Positions 25,596-33,458 of a stretch of 37,859 bases of DNA are shown here, one piece after another. Made by a program: the position numbers and the translations under genes. Source of the DNA: an uncultured Eubacteriales bacterium. Its GTDB lineage: Bacteria; Bacillota; Clostridia; Lachnospirales; Lachnospiraceae. Numbering within the stretch: the first letter of the stretch is position 1; the number at the start of each line of letters is the position of its first letter. Where the stretch lies: positions 1-37,859 of the forward strand of contig ONFL01000089.1 of the NCBI GenBank assembly GCA_900317095.1. The letters run 5' to 3'. The notes under the pieces were generated by a model, which saw nothing but the letters and a program-made list of their open reading frames with translations, was not told the DNA's origin and did not search any database.

Positions 25596-27014
25596 TCAGT
25601 TCATTCTCTTATACTTAACATACTGCCAGGTTCCCGGGGACCCGTAGTTGAACATATATCCGTTCACACCGGAATTATTCTGAAAATCAGGATCGCAGAC
25701 ATACATTTTTCCGTTGGACTTGCTGGTAATCTCAAGCCAGGAATGAGGGCCGAAGCCGCCGTTTATGTAGGGAACCTGGCCTGTCATCTGATGAACATCA
25801 TACCCAAGCACCCGGGCCATGGCATAGAAGGTTCCTGCCATAACGTAGCAGTTTCCTATCTTATTCTGGAAGCCCCTGCGGGCATAATAGGCAGAACCCA
25901 GGGAAGGATCCACGGGCACGCCTTTAAGGGTAAATTTGATCTGGGAAGCAGACCAGTCAAAGGCCGGGTGAAGCTTGCCGCCGACCTGCTTCAGCACAGC
26001 CTCGGCCATCTTATAAACGTCTGCCGGGACATCTACCTTGCCCTTCTTGGCGCAGACACTTTTATCTCCAAAATGGAAAGTTCCGTTAGCGTTAAAGTTG
26101 ACTTTACCCTTCAGAACAATCCACTCGCCAGACTTGTTGCTGGCCGTTCCGTTGTATGTGAAATCCACCTTGCCGTTTTTGTCAATGTACCACCAGCCGC
26201 TATTATTGCGGGCTACGGTCGGGCCGGGCATTACCTTGTTCTTCACCAGATTGTACCAGCCGTCGCCGACCCGCTTCACATCGGTGACATTGAGAGTGAC
26301 TTTTCCTTTTTCCGCATACCAGGTTCCGTTATTATAGGGAGCGAAGCCGGTATATCCGAAATCCACCTTGCCGTTTTTGTCAATGTACCACCAGCCGTTC
26401 TTATTGCGGGCTATGGTCGGGCCGGGCCTTACCTTGCCCTTCACCAGGTTGTACCAGCCGTCTGGCATCCTTTTTACATCCGTAACATTGAAATTGACTT
26501 TTCCATTTTCCACATACCAGGTTCCTTTATTATAGGGAGCGAAGCCGGTATATCCGAGATCCACCTTACCGTTCTTGTCAATGTACCACCAGCCGTTCTC
26601 ATTGCGGGCTATGGTCGGGCCGGGTGTCAGTCTGCCATTGACCAGATTGTACCAGCCGCTCCTTCCGTTCACGTTTACATTCTGGACGGTGGTCAGATCA
26701 TCCGCGATTTTCCCGTCAAGAAAATAGTAAAGCTGTCCGTTAACCTCGCCGAATTCCTTATCAAGGAGATCCGGAGCTTCCGTCTCAGTCTCACTCTCGG
26801 CTTCTGTCTCAGTTTCCGTCTCTGTTTCGGTTTCTGTCTCGGTTTCTGCCTCAGTTTCCGCCTCAGTTTCGGTTTCTGCTTCAGTTTCAGTTTCGGACTC
26901 TACAGCTGTCCCGGCTGCGCTTTCAGGCTGCGCCGCCAGGGACGATTGTGGGAACAGGGTCGCTGTCATGGCCAGAGCCAGAAAGCCAGCTGTCCATTTT
27001 CCAAATCGTTTCAT
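25596..27014 (-). CDS. Secreted transglutaminase-like protein with cell-wall-binding repeats
   Basis: A 472-residue secreted protein: signal peptide (about 1-28, ending LAAQP), Glu-Thr repeat linker (about 39-80), wall-binding repeats of the WYY/GKV type (about 88-335), and a C-terminal transglutaminase-like domain. The presumed catalytic triad is C389 (GNCYVMAG), H424 (GPHSWLEI) and D441 (VCDPDF). Such domains act as peptidases or cross-linkers in the cell envelope. AGAGGAGG precedes the start by about eight bases. Its promoter contains a 14-base homopolymer, suggesting phase-variable expression. The repeats resemble choline-binding modules, but the ligand is not known. Confidence 0.9.
   Translation of the reverse strand: MKRFGKWTAGFLALAMTATLFPQSSLAAQPESAAGTAVESETETEAETETEAETEAETETETETETETETEAESETETEAPDLLDKEFGEVNGQLYYFLDGKIADDLTTVQNVNVNGRSGWYNLVNGRLTPGPTIARNENGWWYIDKNGKVDLGYTGFAPYNKGTWYVENGKVNFNVTDVKRMPDGWYNLVKGKVRPGPTIARNKNGWWYIDKNGKVDFGYTGFAPYNNGTWYAEKGKVTLNVTDVKRVGDGWYNLVKNKVMPGPTVARNNSGWWYIDKNGKVDFTYNGTASNKSGEWIVLKGKVNFNANGTFHFGDKSVCAKKGKVDVPADVYKMAEAVLKQVGGKLHPAFDWSASQIKFTLKGVPVDPSLGSAYYARRGFQNKIGNCYVMAGTFYAMARVLGYDVHQMTGQVPYINGGFGPHSWLEITSKSNGKMYVCDPDFQNNSGVNGYMFNYGSPGTWQYVKYKRMN
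26161..26690. repeat. 198-bp tandem repeats encoding wall-binding modules
   Basis: Nearly identical blocks begin at about 26161, 26359 and 26557, a period of 198 bp (66 codons). They encode modules of the form GPTIARN...GWWYIDKNGKVD...GTWY. High DNA identity makes copy-number change by recombination likely. Confidence 0.8.
26775..26900 (-). repeat. Glu-Thr hexanucleotide repeat tract (transglutaminase-like gene)
   Basis: Residues 39-80 are almost pure Glu-Thr with Ala and Ser interruptions, coded by GARACN-type hexamers. Loss or gain of one unit keeps the frame. Confidence 0.8.
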
Positions 27015-27050
27015 ACCAAATCCTCCTCTTGAGCTTTATACTACCGGAAC

Positions 27051-27084
27051 ATTATATCAGATTTCCCCCCCCCCCCCCTGAAAA
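27051..27084 (-). promoter_or_regulatory. Promoter of the transglutaminase-like gene with homopolymer in the spacer
   Basis: On the minus strand TGATATAAT (extended -10; TATAAT at 27051-27056) lies downstream of a candidate -35 TTTTCA (27079-27084). The spacer is 22 bases, of which 14 are the G run; removal of four to six G would give the usual 16-18. The -10 and start codon are about 36 bases apart. Confidence 0.65.
27065..27078. repeat. Poly-C tract (14 C), candidate phase-variation locus
   Basis: Fourteen consecutive C on the plus strand (G on the minus strand), the only long homopolymer of this kind I saw in the window. It sits between the -35 and -10 of the leftward gene. The 298-base gap between the two surface genes otherwise holds an inverted pair GGCCAGC/GCTGGCC (about 27117-27156) and a rightward promoter. 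Confidence 0.9.
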
Positions 27085-27253
27085 GCGCAACGCGTTAATT
27101 CGTTAGAGTGCCCTCGGCCAGCGCATACTGATCGACGCTGACTGCCTGGCTGGCCCTCCTCCCGACGATTAAATTCTCATGAATCAGAACAACAGGACAG
27201 TTAGTCGCTATTTACCGTTTACAGAAATTTGTAGTGCTATATCGTATCTCTTG

Positions 27254-27262
27254 TGGTACAAT
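27254..27262 (+). promoter_or_regulatory. Extended -10 promoter of the GH25 gene
   Basis: TGGTACAAT (27254-27262) is an extended -10 about 50 bases before the start. The downstream leader contains two AACTAA copies (about 27269-27287). Confidence 0.5.
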
Positions 27263-27312
27263 AATTTGCAACTAAATCGTAACTAATTTGTAATTATTTA
27301 CCCGCAGAGGAG

Positions 27313-27537
27313 ATGTATATTTTGCATTTTATAAAGAAGATACGAAGGACTGCCGCCATGTTCTGCGCGGGTCTGACATGTATGAGCATGGTTTCTCCCG
27401 CCCTGGCACAGGAAGTGGATCCGGCAGGCACGGCGCAGACAGAAGAATCCGCCCAGTCTGAAGAGGTGCAGACAGAAGAATTCGCCCAGTCTGGCGAGGT
27501 GCAGACAGAGCAATCCGCCCAGTCTGACGGGGAGTAG
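27313..27537 (+). pseudogene. 5' fragment of a secreted GH25 protein, cut off by an amber codon
   Basis: This frame encodes a signal peptide (about 28 residues, ending SPALAQE) and a Gln/Glu repeat, then stops at TAG (27535-27537). The same frame is open again directly after it and runs on into the GH25 domain to 29802. The repeat units read GAG-GTG-CAG-ACA-GAA; at the stop the matching unit reads GAG-TAG-GCA-GAA, so a single C-to-T change of a Gln codon explains it. The likely start is TTG at 27322, nine bases after GAGGAG; the ATG at 27313 abuts that site. Without the stop the protein would be about 830 residues. Confidence 0.75.
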
Positions 27538-27585
27538 GCAGAAGAGTGTGTCCGGACGCTGCGCTATGAAGACGACAGCATAGAA

Positions 27586-29802
27586 GTGACGGCAGAATTT
27601 GCCCGGGGCGAGCAGGTCCCCCAGGGAACCCGCCTGGTCGTGACCCCGGTTACAGACCAGTCAGCGGATTACAATTATGAGGCCTACATGCAGGCCCTCA
27701 ATGACTACGAGAACGACAAGGCACAGGAAGGGCCGCAGACCCAGACCATAGACGGGGAAGAGCTCTCCCTGGTCAGCGGGGAGAATCTTTACAGCCAGGA
27801 CAACACCCTGCTCTATGATATTCGTTTCTGCTATGATCAGACCGGCCCCGACGGCAGCGTGCAGACCCTGGAGTTTGAGCCGGAGGAGGGCAGTGTCAGT
27901 GTGACCATGCAGCTGTGGGAGAATCAGCTCTCTGATCAGATAGGCGCTCAGGACGCTCAGAGTGTGGAGGTCGTTCACATGCCGGCGGATGAGCAGGCAC
28001 AAGAAGCAGAACTTTCCCCTGAGGATGTCGATGTGCAGACAGTTGCCGATCCGGATGTGGATCTTGTCGGACAGGACCAGGTTTCTTTCCAGGCGGACAG
28101 CTTTTCTGTCTACGGACTTGTTGTAAAGGCAATAGGAATAGACGTTTCCGAACATAACGGGGATATAGACTGGGATAAGGTCCGCGATGCGGGCATTACA
28201 TTTGCCTTCATCCGCGTGGGCGGCCGCTACTACGGTAAAAGCGGCAGCATTTACAACGATGATAATTTTGAGAAAAATGTAGAGGGGGCCCTGGCAGCCG
28301 GCATTAAGGCGGGCGTCTATTTTTACTCCACGGCTATCACAGAGGAGGAAGCCGTGGAGGAGGCCGACTACACCCTGGATAAGATCCGGGACTACGATAT
28401 CACTTACCCGGTCGTTTGCGATTACGAGGAGCTCTATACCCATGACGGCTATCATCCCCGGCCCCAGTACCTGTCGCCCCAGGAGCACACGGACTGTGTC
28501 ACGGCTTTTATGGATCATATAAAAGACCAGGGCTATGAGACGGCTCTTTACTGTTCCAAGAGCTTCCTCACAGATGATTATTTTGAAATGGAGCGGCTGG
28601 CGCCTTATAAGACCTGGCTGGCCCAGTATAATGACGAAGTGACCTATGAGGGTTATTATGATTTCTGGCAGAACAGTGACACCGGCAAAGTGAACGGCAT
28701 CGGAAGCGGCGTCGATATGGATTATGAGTACGGGCTGAGTCAGGAGATTGCGGAACAGTACGGGGATGCTCTGCCGGAAGGAAGCTGTTATATTGCCAGC
28801 GCGGCGGATCCGGCATATGTTCTGGATATTTATAATGGTTCCTGCGATGACGGAGCGAAGGTACAGCTTTTCAGCAGAAATGGGACACAGGCCCAGCACT
28901 TTAAGATAATTGCTGTCCGGGACGGTTATTATCAGATCATAAACGAGAAATCCGGCATGGCCCTGGAGGTCGAAGACAGCAGCCGGCAGGCCGGGGCAGC
29001 TGTCATCCAGTCCGCTGCTGACGGTATGGCCGGACAGCTGTGGAGGGCCCATAAAAATGAGGACGGCTCCTATACGCTGATGGCTGCCTGCAGCGGAAAA
29101 GTGCTTTGCACAGCCGACGAAAATCCCGCTGACTGGACAGGTATAGAGCAGGCAGACGATGACGGAAGCCTGTCAGTGCACTTTCTGCTGGAAAGCGCCG
29201 TTGTCAGCCTGAAAGAAGTGGATGGGGCTCTGTGTTATTGTGAAGGAGGACACGTCCGCACGGATATAAATGGCCTGATTCTGGTAGATGGAGATCTCTG
29301 GTATCTGGAAAACGGCCGCGTGCGCACAGATTACAGGGGACTGAAGAAAGTCGGGGAAACCTGGTATAATTTTTCCGGCGGCTGTGTTGTGACCGGCTCT
29401 CCCAGGCTGGTAAAGTTAGGGACGACCTGGTGGTATGTGGACAGCGACGGCAAGGTAGATAAAAGCTTTTACGGCCTGCAGCAGCTGGGAACCACAAAGT
29501 GGCTGTGCATAAGCGGCAGGGTGCGCAAGGATATCAGCGGCCTGGTCAAGATCGGGCAGGACTGGTATCACATATCCGGCGGCCGTCTAATAGAAGGAAA
29601 GACGCTGGTAAAGCTGGGGACGACCTGGTGGTATGTGGGCAGCGACGGTAAGGTCGATAAAAGTTTTCAGGGCCTGCAGAAACTGGGAACCACATTCTGG
29701 TACTGCCGCTATGGCAGGGTGCAGTTCTCCGCCTATATCAGCCGTTACAGCTGGGGCGGCAGGACCTGGCGGATCAGAGCAGGACGGGCGCAGCAGATCT
29801 GA
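27586..29802 (+). CDS. GH25 lysozyme-like protein with ricin-type and wall-binding repeats (detached from its signal peptide)
   Basis: The open part after the amber codon, up to 738 residues from a GTG at 27586 that has no ribosome binding site. A GH25 muramidase domain spans about residues 184-385: GIDVSEHNGDIDW, FAFIRVGGRYY, and VVCDYEEL with the catalytic Asp/Glu pair, ending in VDMDYEYG. A ricin-like beta-trefoil (about 400-535) with QLFSRNGTQAQHF and GQLWRA units follows, then about eight wall-binding repeats (545-735) such as LVKLGTTWWYVDSDGKVDK. The intact gene would make a secreted peptidoglycan hydrolase. As it stands the product lacks a signal peptide and probably is not made or exported. 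It is read divergently from the transglutaminase-like gene. Confidence 0.82.
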   Translation: MTAEFARGEQVPQGTRLVVTPVTDQSADYNYEAYMQALNDYENDKAQEGPQTQTIDGEELSLVSGENLYSQDNTLLYDIRFCYDQTGPDGSVQTLEFEPEEGSVSVTMQLWENQLSDQIGAQDAQSVEVVHMPADEQAQEAELSPEDVDVQTVADPDVDLVGQDQVSFQADSFSVYGLVVKAIGIDVSEHNGDIDWDKVRDAGITFAFIRVGGRYYGKSGSIYNDDNFEKNVEGALAAGIKAGVYFYSTAITEEEAVEEADYTLDKIRDYDITYPVVCDYEELYTHDGYHPRPQYLSPQEHTDCVTAFMDHIKDQGYETALYCSKSFLTDDYFEMERLAPYKTWLAQYNDEVTYEGYYDFWQNSDTGKVNGIGSGVDMDYEYGLSQEIAEQYGDALPEGSCYIASAADPAYVLDIYNGSCDDGAKVQLFSRNGTQAQHFKIIAVRDGYYQIINEKSGMALEVEDSSRQAGAAVIQSAADGMAGQLWRAHKNEDGSYTLMAACSGKVLCTADENPADWTGIEQADDDGSLSVHFLLESAVVSLKEVDGALCYCEGGHVRTDINGLILVDGDLWYLENGRVRTDYRGLKKVGETWYNFSGGCVVTGSPRLVKLGTTWWYVDSDGKVDKSFYGLQQLGTTKWLCISGRVRKDISGLVKIGQDWYHISGGRLIEGKTLVKLGTTWWYVGSDGKVDKSFQGLQKLGTTFWYCRYGRVQFSAYISRYSWGGRTWRIRAGRAQQI

Positions 29803-29899
29803 GACTTTTCCATTTGATTTATTCATGAAAAAAATGCGGATTCCGCAAAAATTTCAGATATACGATTGGGGTATCCGCAGTGAGATCCGGATTTAATAA

Positions 29900-29933
29900 G
29901 GGGGCAGCCGCACAATCAAGTGCGGCTGCCCCC
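29900..29933. terminator. Bidirectional terminator between GH25 gene and thrS
   Basis: GGGGGCAGCCGCAC (29900-29913), loop AATCAA, GTGCGGCTGCCCCC (29920-29933): a perfect 14-bp stem. On the minus strand TTATTAAAT follows, on the plus strand a looser T-rich stretch. Confidence 0.85.
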
Positions 29934-29961
29934 TCAGGCTTTCGTTTATTATTTTCCCGGA

Positions 29962-31845
29962 TCAGTCCAGACTGTCTATCAGATCCAGGCAGTGGGTCTT
30001 GTTCATCTTCCGGCAGATCTCCAGGAACTTGTCGACCGGAACATTGTTGAGCTTCTTGTTGCCGCGGATATTGATGGAAACGGTATTCTCTGCAGCTTCC
30101 TTGTCGCCCAGCACCAGGATATAGGGATCCCTGTAATTGTGGAATTCCTTGATCTTGTTCTTCATATTGACATCGTTGTAGTCAGCCTCGACGCGGATGC
30201 CGTTCTCAATCAGCAGATCCTCTATCTTGCGGGCGTATTCGTTATGCTCGGGACGGATGGGCACGATGCCGACCTGCATCGGGGAGAGCCAGAAGGGGAA
30301 GCTGCCCTTGAAGTTCTCTATGATGATGCCGATAAAGCGCTCCAGGGATCCGTAGATGGCCCGGTGGATAACAACAGGCATCTGCTTGGATCCATCCTCA
30401 GCTGTATAGGTCAGGCCGAAATTGTGGGGCAGCTGGAAATCCAGCTGGATGGTGCCGCACTGCCATTCTCTGCCGATGGCATCTTTGATCTGCAGGTCGA
30501 TCTTGGGACCGTAGAAGGCGCCGTCGCCTTCATTCACCTCATATCCGTCGGGACCGTACTTCTCGTCCAGGATCTCCTTCAGAGAGGCCTCAGCCCGGTT
30601 CCAGACTTCTATGTCGCCCATGAAGTCATCCGGTCTTGTGGAAAGCTCTGCCCGGTAGGTCAGGCCGAATGTATTGTAGATCTCGTCGGCGATGGAAATG
30701 ATATCGGCGATCTCATCCTTTATCTGGGATTCCATAACAAAGGTATGATCATCATCCTGACGGAATTCCTGTACCCGCAGCAGGCCGTTGAGCTGCCCGG
30801 ACTTCTCCTTGCGGTGAAGTACGTCGTATTCGCTGTAGCGGATGGGCAGTTCCTTGTAGGAACGGGTCTTGCGCTTGAATGTCAGCATTGCATTGGGGCA
30901 GTTCATAGGCTTGGCAGCCATGGTATCCAGGTTCTCGCGGTTGTAGACCAGGGAACCTGCCTCGATCTTGCTGCTCTTAACATCGGCGCCCTCATCCTCA
31001 AGGCTGTCGACCAGCTGGTCAACATTGACATCAGCCTTCGTAAAACCGTCCACGCCGGGAACGATAAACATGTTGTTGAGATAATGAGCCCAGTGGCCGC
31101 TGACCAGCCACAGACGCTTGTTGTTGATCAGAGGGGCAGCAATCTCGTGGTAGCCGTGCTTTCTCTGCAGCTGCCGGCTGTACTGCATCAGCGTGCGGTA
31201 CATCTGCCAGCCTCTGGGCAGCCAGTAGGGCATGCCGGGAGCGGTCTCATTGAACATGAACAGCTCCAGCTGCGCGCCGATCTTTCTGTGGTCGCGCTCT
31301 TTGGCTTCCTGGATCATCTTTATGTGATCCTTGAGCTCAGCCTTTGTCGGATAGGCATAGAAATATACTCTCTGCATCCGGTCACGCTTCTCATCGCCTC
31401 TCCAGTAGGCCATGGAAGCGGCGTGGATCTTAAAGGCCGCGCCCAGAAGCTCCTGGGAATTGTCCACGTGAGGCCCGCGGCAGAGATCTATATAGTCATC
31501 TCCTGTATAGTAAACAGTAATCTTCTCATCCTCCGGAAGGTCTTCGATCAGTTCGGTCTTGAACTTCTGGTCCTTAAAAAGCTCCAGGGCTTCGGCTCTG
31601 CTGACTTCCTTGCGGGTCCATGCCTCTTTGCGATTTAAGATCTCGTGCATCTTGTTCTCGATGGCCGCGAAATCGTTCTCGCTGATAGACTGTCCCTCGG
31701 GAAGGACGAAATCGTAGTAAGCACCGTCATCGATCTGCGGTCCGATCGCGTACTGTACGTCCTTTCCGTAGATCTCGATCACGGCCTTTGCCAGAATGTG
31801 GGCCAGGGAGTGGCGGTACACTTCCAGATACTGCTGTTTGTCCAT
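29962..31845 (-). CDS. thrS: Threonyl-tRNA synthetase lacking the TGS domain
   Basis: A 627-residue class II synthetase that charges tRNA-Thr. It begins directly with the editing domain (HSLAHILAKAV, then DLCRGPHV), so the N-terminal TGS domain of about 60 residues is absent. The catalytic core keeps the zinc ligands: Cys in MNCPN, His in DDHTF and His in VVIHRAI; LHRKEKSG replaces the usual HRNEPSG. An insertion of about 40 residues lies before MNCPN. The anticodon-binding domain (VGIVPIRPEHNEYA) closes the protein. AAAGGAG precedes the ATG. No T-box leader is present; the leader is only about 55 bases. It could be the main or a second threonyl-tRNA synthetase. Confidence 0.95.
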   Translation of the reverse strand: MDKQQYLEVYRHSLAHILAKAVIEIYGKDVQYAIGPQIDDGAYYDFVLPEGQSISENDFAAIENKMHEILNRKEAWTRKEVSRAEALELFKDQKFKTELIEDLPEDEKITVYYTGDDYIDLCRGPHVDNSQELLGAAFKIHAASMAYWRGDEKRDRMQRVYFYAYPTKAELKDHIKMIQEAKERDHRKIGAQLELFMFNETAPGMPYWLPRGWQMYRTLMQYSRQLQRKHGYHEIAAPLINNKRLWLVSGHWAHYLNNMFIVPGVDGFTKADVNVDQLVDSLEDEGADVKSSKIEAGSLVYNRENLDTMAAKPMNCPNAMLTFKRKTRSYKELPIRYSEYDVLHRKEKSGQLNGLLRVQEFRQDDDHTFVMESQIKDEIADIISIADEIYNTFGLTYRAELSTRPDDFMGDIEVWNRAEASLKEILDEKYGPDGYEVNEGDGAFYGPKIDLQIKDAIGREWQCGTIQLDFQLPHNFGLTYTAEDGSKQMPVVIHRAIYGSLERFIGIIIENFKGSFPFWLSPMQVGIVPIRPEHNEYARKIEDLLIENGIRVEADYNDVNMKNKIKEFHNYRDPYILVLGDKEAAENTVSINIRGNKKLNNVPVDKFLEICRKMNKTHCLDLIDSLD

Positions 31846-31909
31846 AATTAATAAACTCCTTTCAGTTTTGGACCCAACCAGGATCCTTTTTTCTTTACAG
31901 GCAATATTT

Positions 31910-31937
31910 ATTATAAAGCATTTTCAAAATAGGGCAA
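31910..31937 (-). promoter_or_regulatory. Sigma-A promoter of thrS
   Basis: On the minus strand TTGCCC (31932-31937), 16-base spacer, TATAAT (31910-31915). A small stem GGATCC/GGGTCC lies in the short leader. Confidence 0.7.
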
Positions 31938-31972
31938 GCGAAAAGAGAGCTAAAAAGGGAATAATCTGCGGC

Positions 31973-31998
31973 GAGAACCTATCGGTTCCTCTTTTTTT
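31973..31998 (+). terminator. Terminator-like hairpin upstream of the AGCS symporter gene
   Basis: GAGAACC, loop TATC, GGTTCCTC (one bulge), then seven T on the plus strand. It precedes the promoter of the next gene and would block read-through from the left. Confidence 0.6.
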
Positions 31999-31999
31999 G

Positions 32000-32028
32000 T
32001 TGATTCTTTTCAGGGGAAAATGTAAGAT
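32000..32028 (+). promoter_or_regulatory. Sigma-A promoter of the AGCS/hydrolase/SGNH operon
   Basis: TTGATT (32000-32005), 17-base spacer, TAAGAT (32023-32028). The start near 32035 leaves a leader of about 65 bases; no glycine riboswitch is seen. Confidence 0.7.
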
Positions 32029-32099
32029 AGTACTTGCGCAGCCATCTGAACCGGGAAGAAAAGGAATACAGAGGGCTGAATCTATCTTAAGGAGACTTT

Positions 32100-33458
32100 A
32101 TGGCGAAGATTCTGACAACGATAAACGATTATATCTGGGGGGCACCGCTGATCATTTTTCTGCTGGCGACGGGGATCTACCTGTCTGTCCGTCTGCATTT
32201 TCTGCAGTTTTCAAAGCTGAAGCTGGCATTTCATCTGGTACTGCATTCTAATGACAGCGAATCGGAGGGAGATGTGAGCGGGTTTCAGGCCCTGTGTACG
32301 GCCCTGTCTTCGACGATCGGGACAGGCAACATAGTGGGCGTGGCCACGGCTATCGCGGCCGGCGGTCCGGGAGCCCTTTTCTGGATGTGGGTCAGTGCTT
32401 TTTTTGGCATGGCAACAAAATACAGCGAGGGTCTGCTGGCCATAAAATACCGGGTGAAGGATGAGAACGGCCAGATGGCCGGCGGCCCCATGTATTATCT
32501 GCAAAATGGACTGGGCAGCCGGGTCCTTGCCAGGCTCTTTGCCATTTTCGGCATGCTGGTGGCCCTGCTGGGGATCGGGACATTTACCCAGGTCAAGTCT
32601 ATCGCCAGTGCCCTGACCCTGGGATTTTCTGTTCCGGCCTGGGTTACTGCCATCGGCCTGACTGCCGTTGTCGCCTTCGTCACGCTGGGCGGGATCAGCC
32701 GGATCGCGGCGGTAGCGGAAAAGGTTATCCCCTTTATGTGTGTCTTCTATATTGGAGGAGTCATCCTGATCCTTGCAACACATATCAGCGCTCTGCCGGC
32801 AGCACTTGGTCTGATCCTGAAGACGGCTTTTACCCCCGATGCCATATTCGGGGGCGGCCTGGGGGCGGCGATCCAGAAGGGTATCTCCCGGGGCATTTTC
32901 TCCAATGAGAGCGGCCTGGGAAGCGCCCCGATCGCGGCGGCAGCTGCCAGGACAGATTCCTGCGTGGAGCAGGGCCTGATCTCCATGACCGGAACATTTA
33001 TAGATACCATCCTGGTCTGCACCATGACAGGCCTGGCCATTGTTATCACGCAGGCGGAGCTTCCGTCCCTGGGCCTTAAGGGAGCGGCCATGACGACCTA
33101 TGCCTTTAAGCAGGGCATGCCGGTTCCCCTTATCGGGAAATATATCGTTAACATCGGACTTATATTTTTCGCCTTTACAACCATCATAGGATGGAACTAT
33201 TATGGGGAAAGATGTGTATACTATTTAAAAGGAATCCGGGCCATCAGGCCTTATAAGATCATCTTTATTATTTTTGTTGCCATCGGGCCTTTTCTGTCGA
33301 TTGATTCCATATTTATCCTGGCCGATATCGTGAACGGACTCATGGCTGTACCCAATCTGATCGGTCTTTGGGGCCTGCATAAGGTGGTCCTGGATGAGAC
33401 CAGAATGTACTTTAAAGGAAAGAAAGTGTCATTTCAAAATGAAAGAAAAGCAATTTGA
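32100..33458 (+). CDS. Alanine/glycine:cation symporter (AGCS family)
   Basis: A 452-residue membrane protein with about ten or eleven hydrophobic segments. TALSSTIGTGNIVGVATAI and GGPGALFWMWVSAFFGMATKYSEG form the sodium- and substrate-binding core of AGCS carriers; GGPMYYLQNGLG and ISRGIFSNESGLGSAPIAAA are further family signatures. It imports alanine or glycine with Na+. AAGGAG lies seven bases before the ATG. It is first in an operon with an alpha/beta hydrolase and a surface SGNH hydrolase, a context that gives no obvious metabolic link. Confidence 0.95.
   Translation: MAKILTTINDYIWGAPLIIFLLATGIYLSVRLHFLQFSKLKLAFHLVLHSNDSESEGDVSGFQALCTALSSTIGTGNIVGVATAIAAGGPGALFWMWVSAFFGMATKYSEGLLAIKYRVKDENGQMAGGPMYYLQNGLGSRVLARLFAIFGMLVALLGIGTFTQVKSIASALTLGFSVPAWVTAIGLTAVVAFVTLGGISRIAAVAEKVIPFMCVFYIGGVILILATHISALPAALGLILKTAFTPDAIFGGGLGAAIQKGISRGIFSNESGLGSAPIAAAAARTDSCVEQGLISMTGTFIDTILVCTMTGLAIVITQAELPSLGLKGAAMTTYAFKQGMPVPLIGKYIVNIGLIFFAFTTIIGWNYYGERCVYYLKGIRAIRPYKIIFIIFVAIGPFLSIDSIFILADIVNGLMAVPNLIGLWGLHKVVLDETRMYFKGKKVSFQNERKAI

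Noticed and set aside
25743-27032. 429-codon plus-strand open frame
   Set aside because: It is antisense to the transglutaminase-like gene; repeats on one strand keep the other open. The minus-strand product has a signal peptide, triad and ribosome binding site.
27535-27537. Pyrrolysine coding at the in-frame TAG
   Set aside because: TAG ends several ordinary genes here, no pyl genes are in view, and the repeat pattern predicts a Gln codon.
29920-31638. 572-codon plus-strand open frame
   Set aside because: It is the shadow of thrS, whose product matches the family along its length.
31846-31940. T-box leader of thrS
   Set aside because: The -10 box is about 65 bases from the start codon, and no specifier loop or T-box core sequence is visible.
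31921-32099. Glycine riboswitch ahead of the AGCS symporter
   Set aside because: The conserved GCCGAAGGGGCAA-type core is missing; only a terminator-like hairpin and a promoter are present.
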